Below are positions 1 through 6,528 of a DNA stretch of 13,143 nucleotides, one piece after another. The DNA comes from MED-G82 sp964342675 (GTDB lineage: Bacteria > Pseudomonadota > Gammaproteobacteria > Magnimaribacterales > D2472), in contig CAYFFR010000035.1 of NCBI GenBank assembly GCA_964342675.1, positions 1-13,143 of the forward strand, written 5' to 3'. Under the pieces are notes generated by a model. That model worked only from the letters and a program-made list of their open reading frames with translations. It did no database searches and was not told the DNA's origin. Within the stretch, counting starts at the first letter, position 1. Every line of letters begins with the position of its first letter. Made by a program: the position numbers and the translations under genes.

Positions 1-145
1 CATTACCGAAGTATTCTTTTTTTAAATTAAATGACTCTTTGACTAATGATTCTGATAGTTTTATCCCTGAGTAATAATTCGTTAGATCAAAATCTATTAA
101 ATCATCGATTCTAGGATAAGTGAGATTATTTTTATTAATTATCAT
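1..145 (-). CDS. Partial gene downstream of cofC, possibly FO synthase N-terminus
   Basis: An open frame begins at an ATG at 145 on the minus strand and runs off the window edge after 48 codons. Its start lies inside the end of cofC (11-base overlap), so it is almost certainly the next gene of the F420 operon and is translationally coupled. The visible part is hydrophilic and ends in FNLKKEYFGN. In bacterial FO synthases (FbiC, or split CofG/CofH) a stretch of this kind, resembling LRD..FGN, sits just before the first radical SAM cysteine motif. FO synthase is also the one F420 biosynthesis activity missing from this window. The identification therefore rests on position plus a weak resemblance; no cysteine motif is visible. 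That a real gene starts here is much more certain than its function. Confidence 0.5.
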   Translation of the reverse strand, partial: MIINKNNLTYPRIDDLIDFDLTNYYSGIKLSESLVKESFNLKKEYFGN

Positions 146-734
146 AAGATAAGTTTAATTTTTTAAATTGATCTTTTGTAAGAAAGTTTAAATCTTCAGG
201 GGTATCTAAATCAAATGCAATATTTTTATTATTAATAGTTTTTATATTAATTCCATCATTATGAAATAAATCAATAAATTTTTTATAGCTATTATTACCA
301 AATTGTAATTGAATATCTTGGTACCATCTCAGGCCCAAACAATTTGTACCTGAATTATGCCTATCAGGGATAATAAAGTTTTCTGAATCTTTAAATAATT
401 TAATAATATGTTCTATATCAGAAATATTAATGGATGGTAAATCAGAATGGATAATTAAAACTTCATCCTGGTCATTACAAACTTTATTAATTGAATCTTG
501 AAGAGCTTTATTTAAAGATTTCTTAGTGATTATAGATGTGACATCTTTAAAACTTATTCTTCGATCATCTGTCACTATATATATCATAAAATTATTTGGA
601 AACGTAATAAGCTTATTAATTAAGTTTGTAACCAAGCTTTCTGATAATGACTCTCTTGAGTTATCTGATAATACTTGAGATAGGCGTTGTTTTGATGTTT
701 TAAAAGATTTTATTGGTACAAAAACATTAATCAC
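135..734 (-). CDS. cofC: CofC, phospholactate (or related) guanylyltransferase of F420 synthesis
   Basis: This enzyme couples GTP to 2-phospho-L-lactate, or to phosphoenolpyruvate or 3-phosphoglycerate in some bacteria, giving the activated donor used by CofD. The 199-residue protein is slightly short for the family. It shows the N-terminal nucleotide-binding segment VPIKSFKTSKQRL (6-18), the metal/nucleotide motif HSDLPS (96-101), the hallmark PDRHNSGTN (123-131), and DLDTPEDL (175-182), the family's usual C-terminal motif. The start is GTG, and its bases overlap the TGA stop of cofD (GTGA, four bases), the classic arrangement for coupled translation; no separate Shine-Dalgarno is needed. 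The gene ends in TAA, overlapping the start of the next gene. Which three-carbon phosphoacid it uses cannot be read from the sequence. Confidence 0.93.
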   Translation of the reverse strand: MINVFVPIKSFKTSKQRLSQVLSDNSRESLSESLVTNLINKLITFPNNFMIYIVTDDRRISFKDVTSIITKKSLNKALQDSINKVCNDQDEVLIIHSDLPSINISDIEHIIKLFKDSENFIIPDRHNSGTNCLGLRWYQDIQLQFGNNSYKKFIDLFHNDGINIKTINNKNIAFDLDTPEDLNFLTKDQFKKLNLSYDN

Positions 735-1651
735 GATATTTTTGAATAAATAAATTTTGCTAAATTAATTTTTGAATTAAGGTTGTTCATTACTAAGTTA
801 TCAATATGGACCCTAAAGCCCATCTTCTCTAGATCATTTTGATAATGTTTGTCCGATTTATCTATAAAGATTGTATTGGCTATATCCTTATAAATTTTAC
901 ATACCGAAGTGACTGAAACTTCTTGGCCTAATTCCATAAACATTTTTGCTGTTGGTCCTTTAAGTGAATTACCATTCACTATTGGGGAAACTATCGATAC
1001 TTTATGTTTGTTATTTGTTAGAAATGATTTTAATTCTGGAATTGTAATAATTGGTGCAATACTTACAAAAGGATTTGATGGACAAATTACAATGTGAGAA
1101 AAAGATTGTAAATCTATATTTGGATTTAAATGAACGCCATCTATACCTTTAAATACAAAATCTGATACTTCTGGTTGGCATTTATATTTAACAAAATATT
1201 CTTGAAATGGGATTAAATTATTACTTGTTTGTATGTACGTTTGAACTGGATCATTTGACATCGGAAATATAGGTACTTTAACATTAAATTTCTTGGAAAT
1301 TATCTCTGTAATTTCAGATAAAGTTTTGCCTTGTTTTAATAAGATAGTTCTATAAATATGCACTGATAAATCCTTGTCGCCTAATTTAAACCAATCTTCT
1401 CCTCCTAAAATAGATAATTCTTCTAGCATATTCCATGACTCTTTATCTCTTCCCCAACCTTGATCTTTATTAACAACATCTGCCAATGTATAAGTAACGG
1501 TATCAATATCTGGAGATATATATAGACCTAGATGTTCAAAATCATCAGCAGTATTAGTTAAAATTGAAAATGGAATTTTATTTCTTAATTTGTAAAAGCC
1601 TAACGCAAGTTTTGAACCGCCGACCCCACCACATACTAATAAAATATTCAT
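731..1651 (-). CDS. cofD: CofD, phospholactate transferase forming F420-0
   Basis: CofD transfers the phospholactyl (or equivalent) group from the GDP-activated donor made by CofC to the deazaflavin FO, giving F420-0 or a close relative. The 306-residue protein has the normal family length. It carries the N-terminal glycine loop CGGVGGSKLALG (7-18), the FO/donor site block NTADDFEHLGLYISPDIDT (33-51), the GWGR motif (65-68), FKLGDKDL (88-95), MSNDPVQT (131-138), PSNPFVSIAPI (191-201) and SPIVNGNSLKGPTAKM (222-237), all recognisable CofD signatures. The ATG start lies three bases after the cofE stop, and no Shine-Dalgarno is evident in the bases before it, so translation probably depends on ribosomes finishing cofE. 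It overlaps cofC by four bases at its 3' end. Confidence 0.96.
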   Translation of the reverse strand: MNILLVCGGVGGSKLALGFYKLRNKIPFSILTNTADDFEHLGLYISPDIDTVTYTLADVVNKDQGWGRDKESWNMLEELSILGGEDWFKLGDKDLSVHIYRTILLKQGKTLSEITEIISKKFNVKVPIFPMSNDPVQTYIQTSNNLIPFQEYFVKYKCQPEVSDFVFKGIDGVHLNPNIDLQSFSHIVICPSNPFVSIAPIITIPELKSFLTNNKHKVSIVSPIVNGNSLKGPTAKMFMELGQEVSVTSVCKIYKDIANTIFIDKSDKHYQNDLEKMGFRVHIDNLVMNNLNSKINLAKFIYSKIS

Positions 1652-1654
1652 AAG

Positions 1655-2413
1655 TTAACGAAACAGATCTAGTTCTTCATCCCTTATTAATACATCTGCA
1701 TTATTTTCACTAGGTCTCCTATTTTTATAGCCATTAATAATTACCAATGGTTTTTTCTCATTTGTTTGGCCCATTATTAACGAAGCAGCAGAAGCTAGCT
1801 CATCTGCAACCCCTATTTGTGTTACTTGGAGTGTATTGTTAAAAATATCTTTAGATCCTCTTTCATCTCTAATACATTCAATGTTATAAGCACCGATGGC
1901 AAAACCAACAATACCATTCCTAAAAGCTCTTCCCATGGTGTCACTGATAATAATTGATATGTCTATTTTTAATTTACTTTCTAAAAATTTACCAATTCTT
2001 TTTGCTGATTGATTTGGGTTTTTTGGTAAAAATAAAATTTTTTCATCTGATTGATCAATATTAGATCGGTCAATACCAGCATTAGCATGGACAAAACCTA
2101 ACTTATGTTCAACTATTAATACATTATTACGGTGCCGTATAACCTTTTTTGTCTGACTTAAGACAGCCTCAATAAATCTTGGATCTTTATTAATATGTAA
2201 GGCTAGTTCTTTTGCAGTATCCGAAGGTTTAAAATCTTTTAATGAAGCGTATCTATTCTCAGCTTTTGAAATGATCTTTTGAGCAATCACTATAATATCC
2301 CCATTATTAAGATTGATTTTGTTAAGTTGAAGGTTCTTAAGAATTAGTTCATTTAGGTTATCACCTGGATTAACTAAGGGAAAACTGTTCGTTCCAATGA
2401 TTGATATACTAAT
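1655..2413 (-). CDS. cofE: CofE, F420-0:gamma-L-glutamyl ligase, apparent ATT start
   Basis: CofE adds gamma-linked glutamates to F420-0 with GTP. Counted from 2413 the product is 252 residues, the usual single-domain size (about 250); a start at the first conventional codon, GTG at 2290, would give 211 residues and drop conserved sequence. The upstream 41 codons read ISISIIGTNSFPLVNPGDNL and onward to NNGDII, matching the family N-terminus (IIGI..FPLV.PGDDL, then DGDVLV). Further motifs are AQKIISKAENR, GFVHANAGIDRSN, SDTMGRAFRNGIVG and ADELASAASLIMGQ. No ATG, GTG or TTG is in frame before the GTG. The ATT at 2413-2411 sits six bases after AGGAG. The frame is continuous with fno except for its TAG stop. 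There is no FbiB-type nitroreductase domain at the C-terminus. Function is secure; the ATT start is inferred. Confidence 0.92.
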   Translation of the reverse strand: MSISIIGTNSFPLVNPGDNLNELILKNLQLNKINLNNGDIIVIAQKIISKAENRYASLKDFKPSDTAKELALHINKDPRFIEAVLSQTKKVIRHRNNVLIVEHKLGFVHANAGIDRSNIDQSDEKILFLPKNPNQSAKRIGKFLESKLKIDISIIISDTMGRAFRNGIVGFAIGAYNIECIRDERGSKDIFNNTLQVTQIGVADELASAASLIMGQTNEKKPLVIINGYKNRRPSENNADVLIRDEELDLFR

Positions 2414-2419
2414 CCGACT

Positions 2420-2424
2420 CTCCT
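2420..2424 (-). promoter_or_regulatory. Shine-Dalgarno AGGAG of cofE, overlapping the fno stop
   Basis: AGGAG on the minus strand overlaps the last two bases of the fno TAG codon. It is followed by six bases and then ATT, the same distance as between the AGGAG and ATG of fno. It decides the cofE start in favour of the ATT rather than the GTG 123 bases further in. Confidence 0.7.
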
Positions 2425-3055
2425 ATATACCGGTTATCTTAATTCCTGAGTGTTTAATAGAATGATTTTTGTTAATAGCTATCAATACTGATGTTAATGC
2501 CTCTGATGCAGAAGAATTACATAGAGGACCACCATGCCATGCAGTAAGACCTATATCCTTGATAAGATTAATAACTATTTCTCTTGCATCTTTTTGATCT
2601 CCACAAACTAAAACATCACAATTAATCTTATTATCTGACTGAAGTAGTTCTGCTGATACATTTTGAAATGCAGATATAACAGTGGTTGTTTTATCTAAAA
2701 TATTTTGGGCCTGAATTGCAGCAGATCCTTCCTTCGGTAATTGCGCCCTCATAACCTTCGGTGGCAACAAAGGAACGGTTGAGTCAATTAAAATTTTATT
2801 TTTTAAAGGTTCTATTAATGTTTTTAGAAGTTCGCCATGATTTGCATATGGAATAGTTAAGCAACATATATCTGAATCTCTAGCAACATCAATATTTAAC
2901 TTTCCACTGCTATCAGCCAATCCTAATTTCTTAGTAGCATTTATGGCTGATTCAATTTTTCTTGATCCTATAAGGATTTTGTGGCCTACTTTTAACCATC
3001 TTGAAGCCAAACCAAGACCTAAATCACCTGTACCACCTAAAATTCCAATTAACAT
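2423..3055 (-). CDS. fno: NADPH-dependent F420 reductase (F420H2:NADP+ oxidoreductase)
   Basis: This soluble enzyme transfers hydride between NADP(H) and coenzyme F420, and in bacteria mainly supplies F420H2 to F420-dependent reductases. The 210-residue protein matches the family length. It has an N-terminal Rossmann loop LGGTGDLGLGLA (6-17), GSRK (30-33) at the usual NADPH 2'-phosphate recognition site, the conserved LTIPYA segment (66-71), VISAFQNVSAELL (126-138), DVLVCGD (147-153) and the C-terminal GIKITGI typical of archaeal Fno and actinobacterial relatives. It is the first gene of the F420 operon. A clear AGGAG lies six bases before the ATG. Its stop codon is TAG, and the frame continues open into cofE. 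The symbol npdG is also used for this gene. Confidence 0.93.
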   Translation of the reverse strand: MLIGILGGTGDLGLGLASRWLKVGHKILIGSRKIESAINATKKLGLADSSGKLNIDVARDSDICCLTIPYANHGELLKTLIEPLKNKILIDSTVPLLPPKVMRAQLPKEGSAAIQAQNILDKTTTVISAFQNVSAELLQSDNKINCDVLVCGDQKDAREIVINLIKDIGLTAWHGGPLCNSSASEALTSVLIAINKNHSIKHSGIKITGI

Positions 3056-3061
3056 GAAATG

Positions 3062-3066
3062 CTCCT
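3062..3066 (-). promoter_or_regulatory. Shine-Dalgarno AGGAG of fno
   Basis: AGGAG on the minus strand lies six bases before the fno ATG. It supports the chosen start at 3055 and gives a local reference for the spacing seen at cofE. Confidence 0.75.
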
Positions 3067-3092
3067 TTTATTAATAATTTTGAAAGAACCTC

Positions 3093-3100
3093 ATTATAAT
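3093..3100. promoter_or_regulatory. Symmetric -10 element ATTATAAT between divergent fno operon and SDR gene
   Basis: The palindrome ATTATAAT contains a perfect TATAAT on each strand (3095-3100 on plus, 3098-3093 on minus). Read rightward, transcription would start about at the ATG of the SDR gene at 3109, a leaderless message. Read leftward, it would give fno a leader of about 30 bases containing its AGGAG. No good -35 box is seen at the expected distance in either direction, so this is a prediction from the -10 match and gene geometry. Confidence 0.5.
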
Positions 3101-3108
3101 ATCTAGAA

Positions 3109-3882
3109 ATGGTTAAAAAAGATTCATATAAAAATAAAATTGTCATAGTAACAGGTGGGACTAAGGGAATTGGAAAAGGTATTGCTCTCGCATATCTCCG
3201 TCAAAAAGCAAAAGTTATTGTTTTAGCTAGGACTAAGCCAAAATATCTCTTTTCATCAAATGGTAATAAAGTTATCTTCTTTCAATGCAATGTTAGGGAT
3301 CCACTCCAAACTGAAAAAGTTATTAAAGAGATCATAAAATCTTACAAAAAAATTAATATATTAATTAATAATGTAGGTGGTGCTCCATTAGTAAAGTCTT
3401 TACAAGCATCTATTAACTTTAACAACTCAATCATAGATCTCAATTTAAATTCAGTTCTAAATGTAAGCTACTTTGTTGCAAAATATATGATGAAATCAAA
3501 AAATTCTTGTTGCGTATTAAATTTATCTAGTGTAACAGCTACCAGACCTACGCCAGGAAGTGCCGCATATGGAGCAGCTAAAGGTGGCTTAATTAATCTT
3601 ACTCAAGCTTTAGCAATTGAATGGGCCCCTCAAATTAGAGTAAATTCACTCATAATTGGTTACATAGAGACTGAGAATTCTATTCAACATTATGGTACAA
3701 AAAAAGAATTAAAGGCTGTAGCTAAAACTATTCCTATGCAAAGAATGGGATCCCCTGATGATATTGCTAATGCATGTATGTTTTTATCATCACATGATGC
3801 TTCATGGATAACAGGAGCATGTTTAGAAGTCCATGGTGGTGGTGAAGTACCTAGTTATTTATCTGCTGCAAAACCTAAATAA
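3109..3882 (+). CDS. Short-chain dehydrogenase/reductase (classical SDR)
   Basis: A 257-residue NAD(P)-dependent oxidoreductase of the classical SDR family, expected to interconvert a hydroxyl and a keto group. It has the cofactor loop VTGGTKGIGKG (14-24), the NNVGG motif (87-91), serine in NLSSVTA (138-144), the catalytic YGAAK (Tyr154, Lys158) and the C-terminal segment from QRMGSPDDIANACMFLSS to TGACLEVHGGG usual for FabG-like members. ART (40-42) after the second strand suggests NADPH preference, but weakly. The gene stands alone on the plus strand, divergent from the F420 operon and convergent with the aldehyde dehydrogenase, whose stop is two bases away. There is no Shine-Dalgarno; the TATAAT at 3095-3100 implies a leaderless transcript. 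Substrate unknown. Confidence 0.9.
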   Translation: MVKKDSYKNKIVIVTGGTKGIGKGIALAYLRQKAKVIVLARTKPKYLFSSNGNKVIFFQCNVRDPLQTEKVIKEIIKSYKKINILINNVGGAPLVKSLQASINFNNSIIDLNLNSVLNVSYFVAKYMMKSKNSCCVLNLSSVTATRPTPGSAAYGAAKGGLINLTQALAIEWAPQIRVNSLIIGYIETENSIQHYGTKKELKAVAKTIPMQRMGSPDDIANACMFLSSHDASWITGACLEVHGGGEVPSYLSAAKPK

Positions 3883-3884
3883 TA

Positions 3885-5408
3885 TTAACCCCAGAACTTT
3901 CTCATTATTTTTGAACCCCAAAATAACTTTATAGCACCTTTCATCTGATCAAAAGATTTTTGATTGTACGGATAAATGCTTGCAGGTTTTTTTCCAATAA
4001 TAATAGGCATGGCATGTGCATAACTTCTGAAGCCTTCTTTGCCATTCACACTGCCCATACCACTTTGTTTAACTCCACCAAATGGAACCTCATTAACACC
4101 ATAGCTCATCGCCATATCATTCACAGAGCATGCTCCTGTTTCTAGAGATGAAGCAATTTTTTCTCCTTTTTTAATGTCCTTAGTCCATACATTTCCATTT
4201 AGTCCATAATAAGAGTCATTGGCATATTGAAGTGCTTCATCTTCTGAAGAGACTTTCATAATAGCAATGATTGGTCCAAATGTTTCATCTGTCATAATTT
4301 TCATTTCATGACTAACATCCACTATAACTGTGGGTTGGAAATATAAGCCCTTTAGATTTGGATTTTTTGTTCCCCCACATAAAATTTTTGCTCCTTTAGT
4401 AATCGCATCTGAAATATGCTCCTCAATTATATCAATTTGCTTATCCCAAAATGTTGCCCCTATATCGGCATACAATTGATCTGATTGTTTTAGAGATTCT
4501 GTGGTAGCTACTACTTTTTTAATAAATACATCGTAAATATCATCTAATACATAAATTCTTTCTGTACCACAGCAGTATTGTCCGGCATTCATACATGAAC
4601 CAATTACTGCCCCATTAACAGCATCATCAATGTCAGCATCTGAACAAACAATCATTGCATCTTTACCACCTAATTCTAAAGAAAAAGGTATTAATTTTTC
4701 GCCACATTTTTGAGCAATTTTTTTACCAGTATTGATACTACCAGTGAATGATATTTTGTCTGGTTTAGCATCAATTAAATCTGAACCAACTTTACCATCA
4801 CCAATAAGAACTTGAACTAGATTTTTTGGTGCTCCTGCTAATGCAAACATATCTTGAACAAGCATTCCTGATTTTGGTGTTACTTCAGAGGGTTTAATGA
4901 TGACAGCATTTCCACATAATAGAGCTTGTATTACTGGATTAATGGATAAAATAAATGGTCCATTCCAAGGAGTTATGACACCAATAACACCTTTGGCCTT
5001 ATAAATAATCTTTGTTTTTTTTAAAAAACTCATAGGTCCATGCATTTTAACTACTTTTGTTTTAAGCCATTTTTTAGCTCTTTTTGCGTAAAACGCTAAA
5101 GAATCAATTGATGAATATATTTCCATGGACATTGCTTCTTGTATTGGTTTACCAGTCTCTTGAATAACGACATCCATGATGTGATCCTGATTATCGATTA
5201 TGACATCTATAACCTTGTGCATTAATCCTATACGCTTATTAATTGAGGTCTTTGCCCAATCCTCTTGCGCAAGCCTTGCATTTTTCATTGCATTATTTAC
5301 ATCTTCTGTAGATGCGCATTGATATTCCCCTATAACACTAAAGTCTTTTGGGCTTTGTAGGGTTAATATTTGTTTATTATTTTTTGAGTCAATTGAAAAT
5401 ATGCCCAT
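3885..5408 (-). CDS. NAD(P)+-dependent aldehyde dehydrogenase
   Basis: A 507-residue ALDH-superfamily enzyme oxidising an aldehyde to the acid. All catalytic elements are present: TPWNGPF (146-152) with the oxyanion Asn, the cofactor loop FTGSINTG (221-228), ELGGKD with general base Glu245, NAGQYCCG with catalytic Cys279, ETFGPI, and PFGGVKQSGMG near the C-terminus. The roughly 40-residue tail after this is lysine- and aromatic-rich and ends KIMRKFWG; it might peripherally contact a membrane, but no transmembrane segment is evident. The ATG follows the phosphotransferase stop directly, with GGAG at 5418-5415 six bases upstream, so the two genes form an operon. It resembles general semialdehyde and aliphatic aldehyde dehydrogenases; the substrate cannot be assigned. 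Confidence 0.93.
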   Translation of the reverse strand: MGIFSIDSKNNKQILTLQSPKDFSVIGEYQCASTEDVNNAMKNARLAQEDWAKTSINKRIGLMHKVIDVIIDNQDHIMDVVIQETGKPIQEAMSMEIYSSIDSLAFYAKRAKKWLKTKVVKMHGPMSFLKKTKIIYKAKGVIGVITPWNGPFILSINPVIQALLCGNAVIIKPSEVTPKSGMLVQDMFALAGAPKNLVQVLIGDGKVGSDLIDAKPDKISFTGSINTGKKIAQKCGEKLIPFSLELGGKDAMIVCSDADIDDAVNGAVIGSCMNAGQYCCGTERIYVLDDIYDVFIKKVVATTESLKQSDQLYADIGATFWDKQIDIIEEHISDAITKGAKILCGGTKNPNLKGLYFQPTVIVDVSHEMKIMTDETFGPIIAIMKVSSEDEALQYANDSYYGLNGNVWTKDIKKGEKIASSLETGACSVNDMAMSYGVNEVPFGGVKQSGMGSVNGKEGFRSYAHAMPIIIGKKPASIYPYNQKSFDQMKGAIKLFWGSKIMRKFWG

Positions 5409-6476
5409 CTAAATCTCCGTTAATTTTTTTTCTAACATTTGTGATGCATGATTATTGATATGCGCATCTAATCCTGGTGGCATAATCTCATAATATTCAA
5501 GTTTTTTTACCACTCTTATCATAATAACTGCAAATTTATAAATTGAAAAAATATAGTAATAATTAAAATTTTGACTATTAAAACCAGTTAAATTTTCCCA
5601 TCTTGATATAGTTTCTGATTCAGTTGGAAAACCGTTTAATTTTGGAATATTGATACCATCAGAATTACAATCATCTATTGCAATACCCCATGCCAAGTCT
5701 TGACATGGATCACCTAAAGCAACCATCTCCCAGTCAAGAACGCCAGAAACATGGCCATTTTTTTCATACATAATATTAGGTACTCTACAATCACCCCAAA
5801 CAATTGCGAACTGATCAGTCTGGATATCTGGTTTGTTGCTATCTAGCCAATTCATTGCATCTTCTAAGACAGGGTGTTTCTCCCCTTCAATTGCCCAATC
5901 ATAAAATGATAAGTAGTAATTTAAATCTTGATCCAATGGTCGTTCAATATTATTTATATGATCTGATTTTAAAAAATTAAAATTATCGGTTACCTCTACA
6001 CGATGTATCTTACTCATTTGTTCAACCCAACCCCACCAAACTTTTTCTCTAATATCTTCTGAAGAATCTGCAAGCCAACCCTCTTGATGAAATGGGGGGT
6101 TGTCTGATGGAGCCTCTCCTGTACACATTTTCATTACATAAAAAGAACTGTCTAAGTATTCTTCATTTTCTTCATACCAAACAACTTCTGGGACTTTAAT
6201 GTTGTGATTAATTAACTCCTTCATTATGAGATACTGTTTCTTAATGTCATATTCTGGAAAAACTAAATATCCACTAGGATTAAAACGCAATACATATCCA
6301 TCAATACTATCACCATCTTTCACTACAAAACTAAGAGTTTCATTAGAAAAGCCTGTATTTTCAGGACCACCTAAGATAGAAACATCAATACCTTTAGATA
6401 GGTTTTTTTGTTCAATTAGCCATTTTTTAAATGACAGAGATGCTTTTTTTAAATCTCTTTCTTGTGGTGCAGGCAT
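5409..6476 (-). CDS. APH/ACAD10-type phosphotransferase
   Basis: A 355-residue protein of the aminoglycoside phosphotransferase-like kinase family, in the branch related to the kinase domains of ACAD10/ACAD11 rather than antibiotic-resistance enzymes. It has an N-lobe with ILGGPENTGFSNETLSF (34-50) and VLRFNPSG (62-69), the catalytic loop WGDCRVPNIM (227-236: Asp229, Asn234) and the Mg-binding motif LDWEMVALGDP (247-257: Asp248). The position before GD is Trp rather than the commoner His, as in mycobacterial relatives with a WGDARxGN loop. In animals the ACAD10/11 kinase domains act in catabolism of 4-hydroxy acids, so phosphorylation of a hydroxylated acid is a reasonable guess here. It is co-transcribed with, and immediately upstream of, the aldehyde dehydrogenase. 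Start ATG at 6476; divergent from the DUF1214 gene. Confidence 0.85.
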   Translation of the reverse strand: MPAPQERDLKKASLSFKKWLIEQKNLSKGIDVSILGGPENTGFSNETLSFVVKDGDSIDGYVLRFNPSGYLVFPEYDIKKQYLIMKELINHNIKVPEVVWYEENEEYLDSSFYVMKMCTGEAPSDNPPFHQEGWLADSSEDIREKVWWGWVEQMSKIHRVEVTDNFNFLKSDHINNIERPLDQDLNYYLSFYDWAIEGEKHPVLEDAMNWLDSNKPDIQTDQFAIVWGDCRVPNIMYEKNGHVSGVLDWEMVALGDPCQDLAWGIAIDDCNSDGINIPKLNGFPTESETISRWENLTGFNSQNFNYYYIFSIYKFAVIMIRVVKKLEYYEIMPPGLDAHINNHASQMLEKKLTEI

Positions 6477-6528
6477 AAAAAATACATATTTTGAGTTAAC
6501 ATAATTAATAGTATTAGAGAAAAATGCT

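Noticed and set aside
909..1097. Open frame antisense to cofD
   Set aside because: It lies wholly inside a gene with strong CofD motifs, has no Shine-Dalgarno and no recognisable product; it reflects codon bias of the real gene.
6495..6500. GTTAAC palindrome between the divergent phosphotransferase and DUF1214 genes as an operator
   Set aside because: Six symmetric bases in AT-rich DNA occur readily by chance; there is no longer dyad, no second copy at another promoter and no regulator gene nearby.
6226..6504. Plus-strand open frame antisense to the start of the phosphotransferase
   Set aside because: It mostly mirrors the phosphotransferase N-terminus and matches no family; the overlapping minus-strand gene is secure.
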